Assembly: GCA_001179505.1 (NCBI GenBank)
Contig: CDMY01000624.1
Span: forward strand, 68,140 to 97,960
Reading direction: 5' to 3'
Source of the DNA: Vitrella brassicaformis
Lineage: Eukaryota > Sar > Vitrellaceae
Length of the DNA stretch: 29,821 bases
Under the pieces are notes generated by a model. That model searched no databases. It was not told where the DNA came from and worked only from the letters and a program-made list of their open reading frames with translations. Positions within the stretch are counted from its first letter, which is position 1. Each line of letters starts with the position of its first letter. The position numbers and the translations under genes were made by a program. Positions 11,321 through 23,028 of the stretch are shown in pieces.

Positions 11321-11762
11321 CGTCCCTACATGCCAACATCGATGTGGGAGAAGGCGGGAGGGGACAGCAGGGTGTTTAGCGAGCTGGGGGAGGGAGAGAC
11401 AGGAATATGACTGAGTAGCTGTTCCATGCCATGAGATCGATGCTATCCATTGAGTGTATGTCACGTCACCATTGCGGACGAAGGGATACATGTAGATGAA
11501 GGTGAGACACACCACACGCCTTGACACTGACCTTCTGTCCTCTCTTCACTCGCTCATTGCAAAAAGGATTTATTCGTTCATTCACTCATTCATCTCACTC
11601 CATCTCACCCGTTCATTCGAGCTGCTTCAATGAGAAGGAGTGAGATGCATTCAGGCGGTCGGTGCCTCGAGAGCCGTCAGGCCCATCAGCTTGCTGCGAC
11701 CGATCGCTATCTTTTGAGCTCGCCTTCCGGCTTTTCCCGCAGACCTCAATTGCCTGTCATCA
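11321..11762. other. Intergenic stretch between two co-directional genes
   Basis: There is no coding signal. It contains short TCATTCATTCACTCATTCATC-like tracts around 11575-11620. It should hold the 3' end of the RING gene and the promoter of the AMP-binding gene. Confidence 0.5.
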
Positions 11763-14401
11763 ATGCGTTACGTGACCTTCACTACAGCAGCAGCAGCGAA
11801 GCAGACAAACAAGAGATTTCCGTTGACGTTTGATGCTTCACCTGCGCAGCAAAGGGGCTTCGCATCAGCTGCAGCGGCATCTCTCATTCAGGTGGGCAAT
11901 GAAGCACAAACATACAAGCAGCACTCAAACACACTATTTGCTCGTTGCTTGTCGGCTCGCTGGTTGCTTGTGTGTTGTGCAGCGGTGTGCTGATCACGGC
12001 CGGTCTGCCTGCATCACTGATGTGCGGCGGAAGGACGACAGGGGCGCCACACACACTTACGATGAGCTGCTCGCCAAAGCAAAGTCAGCCCACTGCAGCA
12101 TCACGCTCACTCGCACAGGCAGACAGGTAGATCTGCGATCTGTGTGCGCTTCTCAGGTCCATTCACGACACCTTTGTCCACCGTGCAGATGTGCTGGGCA
12201 TCACGAGAGGGCCGCGGACCATCTCTTCCCCATCATCCCTCTCAGACTGCCGCATAGCCGTCCTCCCCTCACCTGCCTTCGCTTCTGTGGCCCTCCACCT
12301 CTCACTCACCCATCTGTGCGGCAGCACCGTGGTGCCTCTCCCCGCCCCGCCACTGCCCCTGTCGCCCTTTCACGACCCTCCACCCTTCCACATGGAGCGG
12401 ATCGGCCACACCTGGCAGCAAATGATCAGCGAGTCGCAGTGCTCGGCCGTTGTGTTGCCGCAGTGGGGCAGCGAAATGTGGGAGGGCGAGCTGAGGAGCA
12501 TCTGTGAGAAGCTCAGTGTGCCGTGTGTGGCCTTTGACGAGTTGGTGGGTGGCGAAGGACGGCCGGGGGAGAGCAGGGACGCCGTAGAGGCATCCACGAA
12601 GGTGGGAAACAGACAGGGGACGGAGAGGTTGCTTGTGGATGTCGTTGCCATGAACGATGAATGTGTGGCTGTTGTGTGTTGATCAGTCGTCAGAGCAGTG
12701 GGTGAGTGACGACCCCTCCAGCAGCCCCCCCTCCCTCCACCTCTATGCCCACGCACCTCCATCGCTGGCCTACCACGCACCCAAGGCAGCCGTGCACACC
12801 CTCAGCTCCACCACGATGCTCATGCACAACAGCCAGGCGGCCTTCGACCTCACACCCAACGACACCCTCTTCCACGCGCTGCCGCTCCACCGTCCTGAGG
12901 GCCTCATCGACGCGCTGCAGGGGGCCTTGTATGCCGGCTGTCACGTTGTGTTTGGAGGCTATGATGGCCGCGAGGCGGCTGACGGCTACAAAGTGTGGCA
13001 GCATCTGAAACGGCTGCGGAAGAAAACGGCTGACCGACCGGTGACCGTCATGGCCATCTGCCCACAAGTCGCTACGTAAGCGGCGCACAGATGCGTGTGT
13101 GGTGGGGTGGCGGCTCCGCGACTGGGTAAATGCGTTGGGTCTTGTCAGTGCGCTTCTGTACGAGTTCTCCCGCCAGGGCACCACCGACAAAGACAGACAG
13201 GTGGGCCGACCGATCTACACCAACACACGCACACGTATGTCTGTCGGTGCAATCAATCAATGGATGTGTGGGTCTTCATCACGCTCAGGCGTACCTGGAT
13301 AGCCTGTCGTCTGTGCGTGTGGTGCTGATGGCCCGCGACCCGCTAGAGGACCACGATCTCAACACGGGACGGCTCAAGGCCGACATGTGGCGGACCGACC
13401 AGAGGCACAACGGCAGCGAAGACACAGACAAACCCCTGACCGACTTCAAACAAATACTCGAGGGGTAAGCCACAACAATGGTACAAACGCCCTGCATGCC
13501 ATGCACATCCCTTGTGTCCCCCCTCTGCAGTGTGCGGGGCCTGATGCCGTCCGCCCAAGTAATCGAGACCTTCTCCCTCGCCGAGACAGGAACACTCCTG
13601 ACTTCCACCACCACCGACACAGACACAGCAGAGAGGGATCTCGACGCCCCCCGGCTGCCGCCGGCCAAGCCGAATGGCTACATCCCCAAGGACGGATGGG
13701 TGCCGGGCGAGTGGTACGAGGCGCCAAGATTCGATGAAATCCGGGGACTGCCGATGCCAGGTCAGTCGGTGGGAAGCAATCGAGTCGGTGTTTAGATGGA
13801 TGGATGGCGGATGGTGTGTTGTGTGTGCAGGGCTGGAGCTCTCTGTGGACGACCGGCAGCAGCTGCTGGCGAAGGCGCCATCGCTCTTCAAGGTGAGGGA
13901 CGACACACACACGAAGGAAATAAGGAGGGCAAGTGGAATGCGAATCTGCTTTTTGGCTTGTCTCGGCATATGTCGTCAGGAGTACTACGGTCGCCCTCGG
14001 TCGACGGCTGAGTGTTTTGACTCAGAAGGTTTCTTCTGCACCACGGCAGCCGCACAGATTGAAAGCGACGACACCATCAGAGTCTTCGGTGAGGAACACA
14101 CGCAGACACACAAGAGGGCCACAGCACGTTGTCCCCTTGTCTGTGTGTCCACCAGGGTCGATATACGATGGGCAGGACCCTGTCCCCGACATCGACCAGC
14201 GGCTGAGGCACTTCCTGCCACACGACAGGATGCCAAAGTGAGCCAGCACTCATCGGGAAAAATATGAACGGCCGGTTGTGAGAGTGTGTGTGTGGTTGTG
14301 TGTGCAGGATGCCGTTGTTTTGGCACCGTAAGGTGAACATGACGGGGAAGCGGTGGGGCAACTGGCACTCGCAGCCACAGCGATGGGCCTGGCACTACTG
14401 A
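11763..14401 (+). CDS. AMP-binding (ANL superfamily) acyl-CoA synthetase-like protein, ACSF3-like, catalytically degraded
   Basis: Eleven exons close perfectly to 622 aa: 11763-11891, 11983-12083, 12157-12601, 12687-13075, 13149-13200, 13289-13464, 13531-13760, 13831-13892, 13980-14088, 14156-14237 and 14308-14401. Family landmarks in order are ADHGRSACI...TYDELLAKAK, the KAAVHT region, PNDTLFHALPLHRPEGLIDAL and FSLAETG (the Y-G-x-T-E motif). Then come FDSEGFFCTTAA, where TGD is expected, and VNMTGK near the C-terminus, where the catalytic-Lys motif sits. The LPLHxxxGLxxAL pattern resembles ACSF3/AAE13 malonyl-CoA synthetases. The Ser/Thr/Gly phosphate loop before PK is missing (SLAYHAPK) and most of the small C-terminal domain is deleted. 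The N-terminus is Ala/Ser/Arg-rich with RGFAS, as in a mitochondrial presequence (inference). It is probably a pseudoenzyme or has altered chemistry. Confidence 0.82.
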
Positions 14402-15252
14402 CCACTCAGCTGACGGGTCATCCTCTATAGAGGGGACATGAACGGACAGACAGACAGACAGACATGTGTGTCATGGCCGGCCATGGCGTGCTGTCAATGT
14501 GCGAGACTTGCATGCACAGACGCATCGTAGGCTTGCTGCTGTTAGCCAGCCCGGGCTCAGTTTGAGCCGTCGTGAGATTGTGAGACAGATAACGGATTCA
14601 TCCATGCATCATTTGGATGCACGATGAAGAGTACTGCTTTGCCAGTGGTCGCCAGGGGCGATCGCGTGTCGAGCCTCGGGCTGAACAGTCGGAAGCAGCC
14701 TCCGTGTGAGGCAGACCTGGGAAGGAACCAACGCGGACAGAGATACCCACCTGTCTCATTCATTTAAGTCATTCAGTGATATGGTACAACGTACGACGCA
14801 GTCGTCCATCCATCCGTCCACAAACCACATGCCTCCTCTGTGTGTGTGGCTGTGCGTGGAAGTCTGCGTGTGAGCGACTGACTGACTGGTGTGCATGTCG
14901 GTGGCCGGATGGCTGACGAACAAATGGCCGATGGACACGGGCGCTGATGATGAGACAACAGCGTTACATAAAAGCATCTCATCGTCATCCAAACTCCACT
15001 GACAATCATAACACGTGCACACGGATCGACAGACAGACAGACAGCATGCAGCACCAGCCATCACAGCACATCCGCCACATCCCACAACGGAGTTGTAGTT
15101 AGTGGGTCTTGATATGGGTCGGACCATCCATCCATCCATCCATTTATTTGTCCCCATATCAAGACCACGTGCATGCTGCAGTGACAAACTCTGTACAATT
15201 AAGTCACTGCCTTCTGACTCCTTCTGACTTCGCCCATCCACCCACCCATCCA
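14402..15252. other. Convergent intergenic region
   Basis: This is the 3' region shared by the AMP-binding gene and the F-box-like gene. Open frames here are built from GACA/ATCC repeats. The notable element is the inverted repeat at 15105-15166. Confidence 0.6.
15105..15166. repeat. Perfect 14-bp inverted repeat (stem-loop)
   Basis: GGTCTTGATATGGG at 15105-15118 is the exact reverse complement of 15153-15166. The 34-nt loop contains an ATCC tetranucleotide run. It lies about 90 bp past the stop codon of the minus-strand F-box-like gene, so it may sit in that gene's 3' UTR. Confidence 0.9.
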
Positions 15253-17796
15253 TCAGTCTGTGCCGGCCTTCTTGGTCATCTTGACGATAAACGTGGGCGA
15301 CTCCTCGCCATCGTCGTCGTCAGGGATGGGCAGCTCCACGTCGTAGTACCGCCCGCACCGGCGCACACACTGCATGACCGCGAAGACCGTGTTCCGGTCA
15401 GCATGCGACAGCCGCAGTGTGATGTCGGCCGTGTCGGGCATGAGCAGGAGGGCCAGGCTGAAGAGCGAATTAACGCTGGCCGCTCCCCAGACGGGTCTTC
15501 GGCTGTTATTGATGAGCAGCTGCTTGACAGGCGGGACGAGGGGCGGGGCGAGCACTAACGGCGGCAGCTCCACAGGCAGGCGCGGCCAGGAGACCTCCAA
15601 CTCCTCCAGCTTGGCCGTGCGATCCTGACAAACGGACGAAAAAGCACTTAGATTGACTGACGGCCATCCAGCCACAGGTGAGGCTAAGCTGACTGACCCT
15701 GAGGTATAAGAGGCACTGTGCTGTCACGGATGGGGCCATGCAAAGAAGATGCGGCCGCTGCAGTGAGGGCAATGCGGTGGTCATGATGCGGCTGAGGGGG
15801 TTCGGTGGGTCGGCAATGACGCTGTCGCCGCCCGTCGATCTGCCGATGCGCTCGAGAATGAGGTCCTTGACGTTGGGATAGCGGTCTGGCTCATTGATGA
15901 GGAATCCTGGGATGGTGCTGAAGTCGTCATCGTGCACGTCGAGCAGCTCATCGCGGCCGAATGTAATCCTCAGCTCCGACGCCCGAGTGAATGGCGGCAG
16001 GAAGCTCCATCGCTGACAAATGGATCAACGACACAGACACACATCCAAACCACTGCAAGCAGGCTGCCGCTTGCCCGACTACGTTTGTCTGTGTAAGCTT
16101 GTTTGTGTGTTCCTGATGTGGCTGACCTCCGGCAGCCGGACACCCCCATAGATGATGTGGACTGACCCACACACGCACACAGGAAGGTCACATGGGCTAT
16201 GCACATCTGCCCGGCTGTCATTTGGCACCGCGCTTTGTCGCTGCGGCAAATCCCTCGGCCATTCTTCGGACGACCGGGTGGAGAGGCGGCGGATCGACGA
16301 CGTTGTTCTCGACACTCACGCAATCCAACTTGACCCTGAAAGACAGGCAGACTCATTACACTCCAAGGCGTATGAAGGGCTGTGTGTGCTGTGGAGTGTC
16401 TCCGTCACTCACGTGTTGCCGCCGCTGTATGCCACCTGGCAGCCCATGGCTTCCAGCTGCTCGATGAACCCGACAGCTGCACACACCACAGATGTCTCGT
16501 CGCAGTCCCACTGTGGTTGCTCTCCTCACCGCTCAGTCCGTGGGGTCCCGCAGTGCTGGTCATCCGGCGCATCAGCCCCTCATCGACGCATAAGCCACGC
16601 AGCAGTGTCACCTTCCTCTTCCTGGTGTCGTTCTTGCGGCCCCACAGCCGCCGCAGCACGCCGAGGAACGGGTGCAGCGCGTCGAAGGGTGCCTCGGGGT
16701 GCGACAGGTTGTCTCGAACGTTGAGCCACTCCAGAGTGGTCAGGTGCGTCATATTCACCATTAGGGGAAAGGAATGCGGCAGCCGACGGGGGTCTGAAAC
16801 ACAAGCAGGCATTGCGACATATAAATGGCGCTGTCTGTTGTTGTATCTGGGTGGGTGGGTGTCACCTTACACGGTGTGAATGGGTAGACGCAGAGTCGCT
16901 GGAGCTTCTTGGACGTGCTGAGGAAGTGGGCCAATGGCTGGTCGACGAACGACTCGGTGATGTGGTCATCATCGTAGCTGTCTCCTTTCCGGTCAGAACC
17001 AAAGAAGAGATCGCCGTGCAACTCCATCAACTCGGGCCTGCACGCACGCACATACACACACACACCCGCATATCTGCGTCCCATTCCCCCGGTCTGTCGT
17101 GTGTTGTCGATGGCTTGCATACCATTCGAACCCCTCGGTGACCATGCGCACGAAATACCGCAGGCTGTCGACACGCAGCTTCTTGACGTGAGGGAACACG
17201 ATGCGGTCGGCGGGGGGAGGAGGCGTGACAGCAGGGGGGCTGCCAACGACTTGCCCGTCAGCAGGGAACTTCTCGCTCTCCATGCCGTGGAGTGTGGTGA
17301 TGACGAGCTTCTGCAGCACGTCGGGCGAGCGGCGGATGGCGGCGATGACCATCTCATTGACGGGCCACTTGGGGTCCATCTTGATCACGATGCTCTGGTG
17401 GTGGGTGCGCTCCAGCCGGCTCGTGACGTGGGCCGGCAGGTCCCAGAAGACCTCCTTGTCGATGTGCAGGTGGCTGTAGAGAGATGATGCTTCGCCGGGC
17501 CGCTCGGTGTGGGGCTTCATGATGCTCGATGACGGCTCCCCGGTGGCGCATGTGCAGAAGTGCCGGGAGACCTCTGAGATCTGCTTGCTGCCGTCCATCG
17601 TGCTGAAGAACGAGCCGGCGTAGGACAACACCTCGTTGGGCATCGAGCGGAAGCCGGTGAACGGCACCTGAATGAATGAACGAACGACAACAGATGCGAT
17701 CAATGACAGATCCAGCCGTCCCATTGTGGTTTTCTCCTGCACCTTCTCGTCTGCCGAGGCTTCAGGTAATTCATGATTCTGGGATGACACGTCCAT
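15253..17796 (-). CDS. F-box/LRR-like protein of unknown specificity
   Basis: Nine exons close in phase to 640 aa: 17796-17743, 17667-17123, 17037-16871, 16793-16530, 16476-16413, 16335-16229, 16161-16127, 16012-15698 and 15624-15253. The first intron also reads through in frame, so retention would add 25 residues. Near the N-terminus, FRSMPNEVLSYAGSFF followed by ISEVSRHFC resembles an F-box helix set. The rest is a series of imperfect leucine-rich segments (LQKLVITTLHG, HVKKLRVDSLRYF, KLQRLCVYPF, LTTLEWLNVRDNL, ELRITFG, NVKDLILERI) like a divergent LRR solenoid. The C-terminus is acidic, then Lys-rich. F-box proteins with LRRs normally recruit substrates to SCF ubiquitin ligases; here that is inferred from weak motifs only. 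The ATG lies 418 bp from the divergent secreted-protein gene. Confidence 0.72.
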
Positions 17797-18214
17797 CGTG
17801 ATACCAGCAGCACCTGATTGTGACGCTCCGCCGTCGGCAGCCAGCTGGCCAAATCACCGCACAATACCCACAGATATCGTGAGTGAGCCAACGCATATGC
17901 CACTGCGTCCTTATGGGTGGACCGTTTTCAGCGACTTAGGGCACACGTGAAACCACACTGAGCAGAAGGCAGAGGAGGTCATTGAGGCTACTCAGAGTCT
18001 TATGTTGTGTTGTGTTGCTGTTGTCTTGTTCTGTTGTGTGCTCTCCCAAAGGAAGGCATCCCAAAGCTGGCAAACGGTTTTGGCCCAGATGGCCGACGGC
18101 GTTTAAACGGTCGAGGGAGAGATGGGGAGATGGGGAGAGGGCGTTTGCCGCACGTGCCGCACGTTTGCCGCAGACAACGCGAGGCACGGCAGAGCACAGG
18201 AGGAGGTGACATCG
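17797..18214. promoter_or_regulatory. Shared divergent upstream region
   Basis: This 418-bp gap separates two divergent start codons. It contains a TTGTGTTGTGTTGCTGTTGTC tract near 18004 and a repeated TTTGCCGCACG motif at about 18149-18177, with a central CACGTG E-box-like core. No TATA box is obvious. The regulatory role is inferred from position. Confidence 0.4.
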
Positions 18215-18813
18215 ATGGCTTCGCCACTCCTTCGTTCCCTTTGCCTTCTGCTTCTCTTTCCTCTCGTGCCGGCGCCCCTCTCGTCTTTCATCGGGCGACG
18301 CAGTGGCTACGACATGCACCTGGCCATCAGATGCAGGAATGGCGCCCGATCCCCCGGCTGCTTCAGCACGGCTGTCATTCCTGGATACACTGGTGCGTGG
18401 GAAACATCAGCCTCTCGCACAAGGGGGGATCTCATTGAGTTGCTGTTTGTGTGTATCCCTGTGCAGGCGTGAGTCACACAGTCACTATCGGAGGGCGGCG
18501 GATAAGCCTTCCCTGGAACAGCCCTCTCTTGCGGAGGGGAATCTACAGGCGCCGTCGGCCCGTAGGCGGCCGTCCGGTGGGTGTGGTTGGCCGCCCTCCA
18601 GCGGCAGGCGACTACAGGGACAGCAAATACCGGCTGTGGTCCCAATGGCTGAATGCCATTGACAAGAGCCGAGGTGCTGAAGCTGTCGACGCACCGCAGG
18701 TCGAGCAGATGAGCGCAAGTGGAGAGGGGACACGCCTGCTGTCGAGACGCAGGGATGGAGGGAAGCAGCCACATGCAGAGGATGATCGTGGGCTGACCTT
18801 TGCTGTCGAGTGA
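18215..18813 (+). CDS. Small orphan protein with signal peptide, possibly plastid- or secretory-targeted
   Basis: Two exons, 18215-18392 and 18467-18813, join in phase 1 to give 174 aa. The N-terminus is a strong signal peptide (LRSLCLLLLFPLVPAP) followed at once by LSSFIGRR. An aromatic residue just past the cleavage point and then a basic stretch recall bipartite plastid leaders of secondary algae (inference). The mature part is small, Arg/Gly/Pro-rich and basic (GIYRRRRPVGGRP), with one WSQWLNAID segment and an acidic end. I recognise no domain. It is divergent from the F-box-like gene and convergent with the large membrane-protein gene. Confidence 0.68.
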
Positions 18814-19229
18814 TGTTTTTATCGCCCAGCACTGTGCGTGTTGTGTCCGTGTGCGTGCCTGCGTGCGTGCGTGCGTGTGTGAATGCGTGTGTTAAGTATT
18901 TAAGCCTATTTAAAGGGCCAGGTTCCACTATACTCCTGTGAAGATGCACGGCGATTTTTGTCCATATTGGTCCGCCGCTGCTTGCCTAATTGATAGCTGG
19001 TATCAGGTCGCGGTCTCTGACGGATTGTCGAGCACCGTGACGTGTGACATGTTTCTGGGACAAATAATTCGTTCATGTTCTTTGATAAAGGCCTTCTCCC
19101 TGTCGGTGACCGTCCTGATGAGAACAGACCTAAAGACAAAGAGCGCAAGACCGACGGGCACAGAGAGAGGAGGGCAGCACGAAGTCTGCCACACAACAAC
19201 AAGACACACGCGCAGCATCCACTGTTTCC
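18814..19229. other. Convergent intergenic region
   Basis: It contains a TGCGTGCGTGCG tract near 18855 and an AT-rich GTATTTAAGCCTATTTAAAG segment at about 18895-18915. It probably holds the 3' UTRs of both flanking genes. No gene was seen. Confidence 0.5.
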
Positions 19230-22200
19230 CTATCTAGTCGATCTATCGGGATGTCTCAGTCTCCTCTGCAGCTCCGGAGGGGGATTCAGCACCAGATAGG
19301 CCGTGTATGTCCTTCTGCGAGCCTCCAACCCTCCGTCAATGTCATGTGGCCGCCACCTCACTTCCTGTGGCGTAGAATGGCGTCGTTGGTGTGCCCCGTA
19401 GAAGGATGATGGAAGGGGGACAGAGGCACGATGCTCGGCCCGCGGCTGAACCTGGATGGATACACGCAAGGGCGCAAGATAAGACAGTCACTCACGCCCG
19501 TCTTGCCTTGCTTTCTCTCTCACCCGTCCATTTTTCCTCCTGGGACCCTCACGCCTCATCGGGCCTCCAGTGGTTGTGTCCCGCCCGTCAGCCCTCCACT
19601 CACGTGTCATCCAATCAGCAGCCGTCGACTCACTGGCGGACTGTTGTGAGTCGTGTTGCAGGCGAATCGCATCCTCATGAAAGGAAAATAAAGGCTCGGC
19701 AGGGGCTGGAGGGCGTGGGGGTGGGGGTGGGACTGGCGGTGGCGGCACAGCTGGAGGAGTAAGAGACACCTGTACGGACATGCTTCGTTGGGTGACGTCT
19801 GCCAGAGACGGAGCCGTATCTTTGTTCGCCTTGTTGCTGGGAACCGAGGGTGGATCTTTCCGCCTTGCAGCCAGCATTTCTCCAAGCCCTTGGGCAACCA
19901 ATTCCTCAGCTCTCAGCGGTGGCTGGGGGCACTTGTCCGCCCCATAATCAGCCACTGGCTCGCTGGATGCAGCCACGGTGTCTTCTTGAATCATGAGAAG
20001 CGTTGTCTGTGTGGCCTTGGTAGCCACTTTGGGCGGTTGCCGCGACATCGTTGGCTGCCGGAGTTTCCTCAGTGCCATGATGACGGACCACGGGGACGCC
20101 AAGGATGCAAACGACATCACGGTCTCGCTTGGCTCCTTTGCAGCGCCGCGGTTTCTGAACGTGTCAACGTGCTCGACATACACGCTGGAGGGAGGCACAC
20201 ACAAGAGAGACACACTGTCTTGCGGCTCCGGTGTTCACTGGTGTAATATGGCTCACACAGCAATGGCCACAGCAGCAACACCGATGTTGACCACGACCCA
20301 GAAGGACGCCACGAGAGCATCCATCATGGGCATCGTGGGCACGGGAGTCGCCATTACCTCAGGCAAGAATGCACCTGAACATGGCATGGCAAGTGGATAT
20401 CCTCAGCAGATGGAATAAAACATTGCATCCTTCATCATCTATCGTATACAAAGGAAGGCCGACCTGGCTGCACAAGGTGTCTGTCGCATCGCCCCTGACA
20501 CGTCACGAGCCGCTCGAGAGTCTCGCCGTCCAGCCGGCACTCTCCTCCAGTAATGTTGGGGTGACGCCTTTGCTTCCTCCATTTGCGACCGCTCTTGTCG
20601 ACTGTCACCTCGGCGTTCTCCCAGGGTGACAGGGGGCACGAGGGAAGCTGCCCTTCTGGGGTGATTGGCGTTGTGGGATGGACGAGGCCGACTGGACGAA
20701 GCCAGTCACTTGTGGAGGGGGGCGTTTCGGGCGGAGACGGTCTCGGTGAGGGCGCTGGTCTTTGCGCAGCGGGTCGTTCAGGCTCAGAAACTTGCTCCAA
20801 TGGGACATCCGTCGCCCGTACCATCGTCTCGTGTTTCTCGTCTTTTGGTGGCTGCTCTGTGGGTATCACTTTTGTTGTGTCGTCGGCCGTCTCTGTTAGG
20901 TGCTGCTCATATGGGATTGATTGTCCTGGGATCGGCATTTCAGATCTCTTCTGATCCTCTGCAGCTTGCTCGGGCTCGGGAAGTACCCTTCCTTCTTCTT
21001 TCTGCTGCCTTAGAGCGGCTTCGGCTTCCGCCACGGCTTCAGAGGTCTTCTCCTGCTCTGTTTGCACCGGTTGGCCTGGCCTCGGCACTTCGGGCGTCCC
21101 CTGTTGCTTTGGTTCTTCAGAAGCAGGCTTGAGAAGCACGTCTGGCTGTTGTGGTTCTTCAGTCGGCTTGTCTTTGGGCTTTGCCGCTGCTTTCTCCTCT
21201 GATCGGATTCGTGTCTCAGCCATGAGCACCTTCCCCGCTTCTTCACTTCCTGTGTCGTTGCGGCCGGGCGGCAACACGGTTGTCAGCCATTTCCACGCCC
21301 GATTGGCAGCCTCCGTCACGAATCGTCTACCTGGCCTCTGTGATTGATGAGTGGCCTCATGAGACACACGTGGCACTTGCGTGCCCGCCGTCGCATTGCT
21401 GGGTCCTTCGTGAGCCCCTGGCGTTGCCGTCTCGTCCATCTGCTTCGTCATCGCCTCTTTCATCCGCGCAGTCATGGCCTGGAGTGTCCCAAGTGGATCT
21501 GCTCGCATCACCACAATCTCCCACGCCCATTTCGCTTTAGAGTGGACAGCCGCCAGCTGAGGGAAGAGCTCAAGCACGCGATTCATGGGCACGTCAGTGG
21601 CTGTTGCGGTTGTGTCAGGGCGCGGCGTTGGCTCGTTGGCTGATGGCTGAAGTCCCGTGTCTTCTGTGAAGGGTGCGTCGCCGCGCCACTGCATGGTCTT
21701 TGGTGTCTTGTCAAGCACGTCAAGTGGTACTTGTTGGAGCAGGTGTGGGCTTTCGCCACCCCATCCGATGCCCCGACGGTAGAGACTCGCGTGGACGGAG
21801 AAGGATGTCACAGAGCCCCAGCGCTGCTTGCGGGACAGACTGCAGGAAACACACAAGACGAGCAGCCGGTCTCTTGCTGTCCCCTGCTTGTGGCTGACAG
21901 CCTACGTCTTGATTCGGTCGATCGGCGCGTGGAGTGCGATGGACGAGTCACAAGTGACAAACAGGCAGGATGGGTGCCAAAGCCACTCCCAATGCCATGT
22001 CTCGATCGATGGCGGAGAGACACCATGCCACCTCACACTCGCCTACGGGAATCCAACCGACAAGGCAGCGGTCTCAAGTTTGATACTCGAGTGTTTTTGC
22101 TGGGCTCTAACTCACTCACTCACTTCGAGGGCAACCCAGTATGCAGTGAAGAGGCCGGTGTTCCGCATGCCTCGCCAATGCACGTCAAGGGACCCACTGT

Positions 22201-23028
22201 CCAGAGCTAGCACACTTGGCACTGACAGCTGCAGCCGCACAGTGAGAGAATCGACTGCAATCAAGTCCGCCAAGATGCCCACACTGAGACATAAGAACAC
22301 CGTGTCGTGTTGCGTGCCCTTCCCTCCCTCCCTCCCTCCCTCCGTCCCAGACCTACCCACCCATCAAACATCCTCAGCTCGTACTCGCCCTCGACCAACG
22401 GGGCCTCCAGCCGAAGCTCCCCCGAGTAAGCTTCGCTCTCAAGGGGGTGGGGGAAGCTGTCGCTCTTCTTGGTCCACTGCCATGCCCTCCCCTTCCCACC
22501 CTTGTGCCCTTCGCACACCAAAGCGACATCGGCGCGACAAATGGCGACGTAGGACCGGATCAGACGCTCCTCAGTGAGGCCATGCCAAGCGACTCTGACG
22601 CCCCAGCCGGCGGGAGACATCCCGGGGCCGACAACCTGCGCGGACAGAGACACAGGCAGGGGCCAATTGATTTGACGGGCGCGGTCCATTCATTGGTTTA
22701 TTTTACCTTGATTGGCGGTTCTGTTGTCCATTTTTTGTCATCCTGTCTGTCCTCGATGGCCAGCCGAGGCGCCAGATGCTCCGCCCATGATCCGGGTCCA
22801 TACCGCAGAAACTGTCGCCGCAGCCACACCTGAAAGAGAGAGCAGCCACAGCATGCAGCACTGCCGACATGCACACCTGGTCCATCCCTCTGCTGGTCCT
22901 CATGAGCTTACCCATGCTTCAGCTCCGGGCGGGCTTGTTCTCGTGGGCGAGGAAACGGTCTCAAGGGAGAGAGTGCATGCGCAGCAGGCGAGGCAAGTTA
23001 GGAGAGCCAGCAGCCTTCGAAAACACAT
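19230..23028 (-). CDS. Predicted type I membrane protein: signal peptide, SKICH/Ig-like domain, long charged region, TM helix, Pro-rich tail
   Basis: Nine exons close in phase to 1,033 aa: 23028-22912, 22829-22707, 22635-22361, 22196-22124, 22042-21906, 21839-20464, 20374-20257, 20184-19524 and 19451-19230. The N-terminus is a signal peptide (MCFRRLLALLTCLACC). Exons 3-5 hold a beta-sandwich-like region (GWGVRVAWHGL, YVAICRADVAL, GELRLEAP, GEYELRMFDG) resembling SKICH/CARDB-type folds. Exon 6 is a 459-codon region rich in Glu, Pro, Gln and Lys, with repeats such as RPGQPVQTEQEKT and IPGQSIPYEQHLTE. Exon 7 encodes one transmembrane helix (FWVVVNIGVAAVAIAVVYV). The tail has a polyproline block (PPPPVPPPPPRPPAP) and a basic end. 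The 20464-to-20374 splice links what could otherwise be two genes; it is supported by exact phase and by the topology it yields. Function unknown. Confidence 0.66.
22317..22343. repeat. (CCCT)n microsatellite
   Basis: Tetranucleotide run within an intron of the minus-strand membrane-protein gene, read as (AGGG)n on the coding strand. Confidence 0.9.

Noticed and set aside
10508..11527. 339-codon open frame on the minus strand
   Set aside because: It is antisense to well-phased RING-gene exons, crosses their introns and has no motif; it is a GC-rich shadow frame.
14756..15253. 165-codon open frame on the minus strand
   Set aside because: It is composed of ATCC/GACA repeat translation and lies between two convergent genes; no motif.
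17120..17132. GGTTCGAATG string resembling a tRNA T-arm on the minus strand
   Set aside because: It lies inside a coding exon (GFEW) and no acceptor, D or anticodon arms surround it.
18858..18920. AT-rich TATTTAAGCCTATTTAAA segment as a promoter
   Set aside because: It lies between two convergent genes with no downstream start, so a 3' UTR role is likelier.
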